Origin: Methylococcaceae bacterium NSP1-2
Lineage (GTDB): Bacteria; Pseudomonadota; Gammaproteobacteria; Methylococcales; Methylomonadaceae
DNA: 8,498 bases
Assembly (NCBI GenBank): GCA_002256685.1
Contig: NQJH01000072.1
Coordinates: 1 to 8,498 of the forward strand
Direction: 5' to 3'
Of this stretch, positions 6,524 to 8,498 are shown in pieces. Under the pieces are notes generated by a model, which did not search any database, was not told the origin of the DNA, and saw nothing but the letters and a program-made list of their open reading frames with translations. The position numbers and the translations under genes are program-made. The stretch's first letter is position 1. Every line of letters begins with the position of its first letter.

Positions 6524-6595
6524 AGTCCAATAGCTTTAGCTATTGAATGTAAAACAGCTAAAGTTGTTTTACGCCGACACTGTGGACAGTGGACT
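6524..6595. repeat. Multi-hairpin element, possible IS200/IS605 remnant or structured RNA
   Basis: Three hairpins in a row lie 10 bases after the acylphosphatase stop. Hairpin 1: CAATAGC-TTTA-GCTATTG (6528-6545). Hairpin 2: GTAAAACAGC-TAAA-GTTGTTTTAC (6549-6572, one G-U pair). Hairpin 3: CACTGT-GG-ACAGTG (6578-6591). AGTCC (6524-6528) can pair with GGACT (6591-6595) and close the set into a cloverleaf-like shape. The loops TTTA and TAAA are complementary, and CTTTAGCT in hairpin 1 is the reverse complement of AGCTAAAG in hairpin 2. Such TTTAG/CTAAA hairpins are common at IS200/IS605 ends; no transposase is present here. Confidence 0.5.
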
Positions 6596-6700
6596 AGAAC
6601 GCAATGGTATAAGATGATAAAGTTCTAACGTTCGTTTCTGCTAAAACCGCGCCACATTTTAGCGTACACAAAACCTTAACCCTGACCAGCGTTGCCCATT

Positions 6701-7132
6701 ATGAAACTAAAAAATCTATTATTCGTCCTATTAACCAGCCTTGTTATCAGCTCCGTTATCGTCGGTTGTTCCGATGATAAACCCGCAAAAACCACTAAAT
6801 CAGAGCAACCCTTTGATCCGTTCGATCATTCTAAAGACGAAAAAATCAGCGAAGCTGAAAAAGATAAGTTTGAAAAAGCCTTTGCCGAACAATGCGTAAA
6901 AAGAGAAATGCTCGCCGCGCCTAATTCTGATAAAGAAAAATTTACGCGTCCCTGTACTTGTATCGCCAACGAATTATCGAAAAATTTAACCGCCAAAGAA
7001 GCAGAAAAATTTGTCACTGAAGATGAAAACCCCGTGTCTTTAACCTTCAAATTCGAAAATGCCGCTTATCATTGTGTGCAAGAAAAAGCACCGCCTAAAG
7101 ATTCAGGCTTTACACCTGTCACGCAGCAGTAA
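6701..7132 (+). CDS. Small cysteine-containing lipoprotein with EF-hand-like loop
   Basis: A 143-residue protein of a family I do not recognise. The N-terminus MKLKNLLFVLLTSLVISSVI runs into VGC, a lipoprotein signal with lipidated Cys23, so the protein is anchored in the cell envelope. The mature part is highly charged. Residues 42-53 (DHSKDEKISEAE) match a calcium-binding EF-hand loop at positions 1, 3, 5, 8, 9 and 12, but Glu replaces the usual Gly at position 6. Four further cysteines follow: C65, C85 and C87 (in RPCTCIAN) and C125; they could form two disulfides. The ATG at 6701 is chosen because the signal peptide begins there; an upstream TTG (6692) adds only MPI. No clear ribosome binding site is seen. 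It stands alone after the multi-hairpin element and is convergent with bufC. Confidence 0.7.
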   Translation: MKLKNLLFVLLTSLVISSVIVGCSDDKPAKTTKSEQPFDPFDHSKDEKISEAEKDKFEKAFAEQCVKREMLAAPNSDKEKFTRPCTCIANELSKNLTAKEAEKFVTEDENPVSLTFKFENAAYHCVQEKAPPKDSGFTPVTQQ

Positions 7133-7143
7133 TTTATCTTGGT

Positions 7144-7168
7144 TGTGGGCTGGGATTTCCAGCCTACA
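7144..7168. terminator. Hairpin between convergent genes
   Basis: TGTGGGCTGG (7144-7153) pairs with CCAGCCTACA (7159-7168) over a 5-base loop, with one G-U pair when transcribed from the plus strand. It lies 11 bases after the lipoprotein stop and covers the stop codon of the convergent bufC gene. It is well placed to limit read-through in both directions, but neither strand has a T tract behind it, so it may instead be a dispersed palindromic repeat. Confidence 0.4.
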
Positions 7169-7841
7169 GCACAGCAATAATCATCTTCTCCGCCAATTCC
7201 GTGAGTATCTGCAACCCCGCCGTCATCATTAACTCAGGATTTGGATGCTGGGTTTCTTGAATCATGCGTTGTAAACAATCGGCGACTATCATGCTCTCTT
7301 GTTCTTCAATCATCGCTAATAAGCGGTAGGTTAGGGGTGTGATTTCCATGAAATGCACTTCGTCATGCGTGTCACGATAAACAATCAGGCAAGTGGGTTG
7401 TTCAGCTGGAGCTTTCGGTAAAAAATCAGGGGATATTTTATGGACGGGGTATTGATAGGCGAGTGGCCACGCTAACGGCGATAGTTGGATGCGGGTTTCT
7501 AGCGTTAGTGTTGACTCATTAATTATCGGTTCTTCTTTGGCAATAGAGAGAGCCATTTCCACCCATTCATAATGCGCCAGTTCTAACATAAACGGGTAAT
7601 CGTTGGCGTTATTGCGTTCGTGTTCTAAAAAAGCTAAAAATTCTTCGGGTATTTCAGAAAAATACGGCGATACAGGAAAATTACTGGCGAGAAAGCCGCT
7701 GATATTGTTAAAAAACAGTTCTCGATACATTGCCATGCGCTGTTGTTGTATGCCAGCGGGGATGGGATTGTGTTCGGGGTCGCGGATATAGGCGGCAAAT
7801 TCGCGTTGTTTGCTGTCGAAACTAGGCAGACTGTTTTTCAT
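7164..7841 (-). CDS. bufC: BufC/HvfC-type protein (DUF2063), RiPP maturation partner
   Basis: A 225-residue DUF2063 protein. In bufferin and Hvf systems the DUF2063 protein works with a DUF692 enzyme, probably recognising the precursor peptide during modification. The family N-terminus is clear: REFAAYIRDPEHNPIPAGI (13-31) and RMAMYRELFFNNISGFLASN (35-54), followed by FSEIPEEFLAFL (61-72) and ELAHYEWVEMALS (87-99). The C-terminal half (about 120-225) is a less conserved beta-rich domain. The ATG at 7839-7841 is chosen because the family similarity begins there; it gives a 20-base overlap with the 3' end of bufB, so the two are probably translationally coupled. Between FPV (55-57) and SPYF (58-61) relatives carry a further segment of about 25 residues, missing here (see findings). 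It belongs to the same minus-strand operon as bufB. Confidence 0.85.
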   Translation of the reverse strand: MKNSLPSFDSKQREFAAYIRDPEHNPIPAGIQQQRMAMYRELFFNNISGFLASNFPVSPYFSEIPEEFLAFLEHERNNANDYPFMLELAHYEWVEMALSIAKEEPIINESTLTLETRIQLSPLAWPLAYQYPVHKISPDFLPKAPAEQPTCLIVYRDTHDEVHFMEITPLTYRLLAMIEEQESMIVADCLQRMIQETQHPNPELMMTAGLQILTELAEKMIIAVL

Positions 7842-8498
7842 GTTGATTTGCCCACGCATGTTGAATTTGACTAATGGTTTGTACTTCTTTAACCAGTTCC
7901 GATAAGGCGGGCAGGTTAAAATCACGCTCTAATAAGGTCGGAAATACGCCATAAAGCTGGTAAGCTTTGGCTAATAATTTCCATACGGGATCAATAATAT
8001 CTGCGCCGTGGGTATCGACTAAAAAATCTTCGGCTTCGACATAATGCCCAGCAATATGTGCATAAGCGACACGGTGTGCAGGCATAGCTTTTAAAAAGGC
8101 TTCGGCATCGTAGCGGTGATTGACGCTATTAACATAAATATTGTTAATGTCGATGAGAACATCACAATCGGCTTCTTCAATCACGGCATTGAAAAAATCA
8201 ATCTCGCTCATTTCCTGACTGGGGATGGCATAGTAGGAGACGTTTTCGATGGCGATTTTATGTTCCAGTATGTCTTGTACGCGGCGAATTCGAGCGGCAA
8301 CATGATGAACGGCTTCGCTAGTAAAGGGTATCGGCATTAGGTCATATAAATGCCCGTCTTTACTGCAATAGCTTAAATGTTCGCTATAAAATTTAATACC
8401 ATGTTCACGCATGAATTGCTTGAGATTACGCACGAATTGTTCATCCAACGGGTCAGTGCTGCCGATGGATAACGATAAACCGTGACAAACAAAGTCAA
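7822..8498 (-). CDS. bufB: BufB/MbnB-like DUF692 multinuclear iron enzyme, N-terminus outside window
   Basis: The C-terminal 224 residues of a DUF692 TIM-barrel protein; the frame is open through the right edge, so the start lies beyond 8498 and about 50-60 residues are missing. Family members (MbnB, BufB, HvfB) use a di- or tri-iron centre and oxygen to convert cysteine residues of a peptide into oxazolone or thiooxazole groups that serve copper binding or protection. Conserved blocks, counted from the first visible residue, are FVCHGLSLSIGS (2-13, His5), YSEHLSYC (37-44, His40), AIENVSYY (82-89, Glu84), DINNIYVNSVNH (116-127), HIAGH (147-151, His151), DTHG (161-164) and LLERD (188-192, Glu190). 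These include the usual metal ligands, so the enzyme looks active. It overlaps bufC by 20 bases. The BufA precursor gene should lie upstream, outside the window. Confidence 0.95.
   Translation of the reverse strand, partial: DFVCHGLSLSIGSTDPLDEQFVRNLKQFMREHGIKFYSEHLSYCSKDGHLYDLMPIPFTSEAVHHVAARIRRVQDILEHKIAIENVSYYAIPSQEMSEIDFFNAVIEEADCDVLIDINNIYVNSVNHRYDAEAFLKAMPAHRVAYAHIAGHYVEAEDFLVDTHGADIIDPVWKLLAKAYQLYGVFPTLLERDFNLPALSELVKEVQTISQIQHAWANQHEKQSA

Noticed and set aside
6524..6595. tRNA gene
   Set aside because: The cloverleaf-like outline has no T-loop GTTCGA-type sequence, no proper anticodon arm and no 7-base acceptor stem.
7842..7925. Longer bufC start inside bufB
   Set aside because: The extra 28 residues do not resemble DUF2063 N-termini and overlap bufB in another frame; the ATG at 7841 fits better.

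Overview
The window looks like chromosomal DNA of a gammaproteobacterium with moderate to low GC content. The support is a fused RlmK/RlmL 23S rRNA methyltransferase gene, which is typical of that class, together with a DUF692/DUF2063 (BufB/BufC) pair and Sec/Lol-type lipoproteins. Some intergenic palindromes recall repeats I associate with sulfur-oxidising or methane-oxidising gammaproteobacteria, but that placement is inference from memory.

Left part (1-1386, minus strand): a compact operon. It may begin with a 24-codon leader ORF. Next comes a 75-residue stand-alone protein, and 17 bases later a signal-peptide-less trypsin-fold serine protease with an intact His/Asp/Ser triad. The 75-residue protein matches the N-terminal domain of the protease, so that domain is present both free and fused.

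Intergenic 1387-1852: about 470 bases separate this operon from a divergent regulator gene. They hold an AT-rich perfect palindrome and a 58-codon minus-strand open stretch with a CxxC motif and no usable start, probably a gene remnant.

Centre (1853-3805, plus strand): a Crp/Fnr-family regulator whose four cysteines are placed like the Fe-S ligands of FNR, then a lipoprotein lytic transglycosylase, then a secreted FKBP-type prolyl isomerase. A compound GTTGGGG/CCCCAAC palindrome (3813-3889) and an AT-rich hairpin follow.

Translation-related block (3970-6514): rlmKL overlaps a downstream acylphosphatase gene by 8 bases. A 72-base multi-hairpin element follows, then a small cysteine-containing lipoprotein with an EF-hand-like loop (6701-7132).

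Right edge (7164-8498, minus strand): bufC and the C-terminal 224 residues of bufB, overlapping by 20 bases. In known bufferin/Hvf loci these enzymes modify a cysteine-rich secreted precursor (BufA), which would lie just beyond position 8498. The BufC protein appears to lack about 25 internal residues found in its relatives. No rRNA, tRNA, CRISPR array or intact mobile element was seen.
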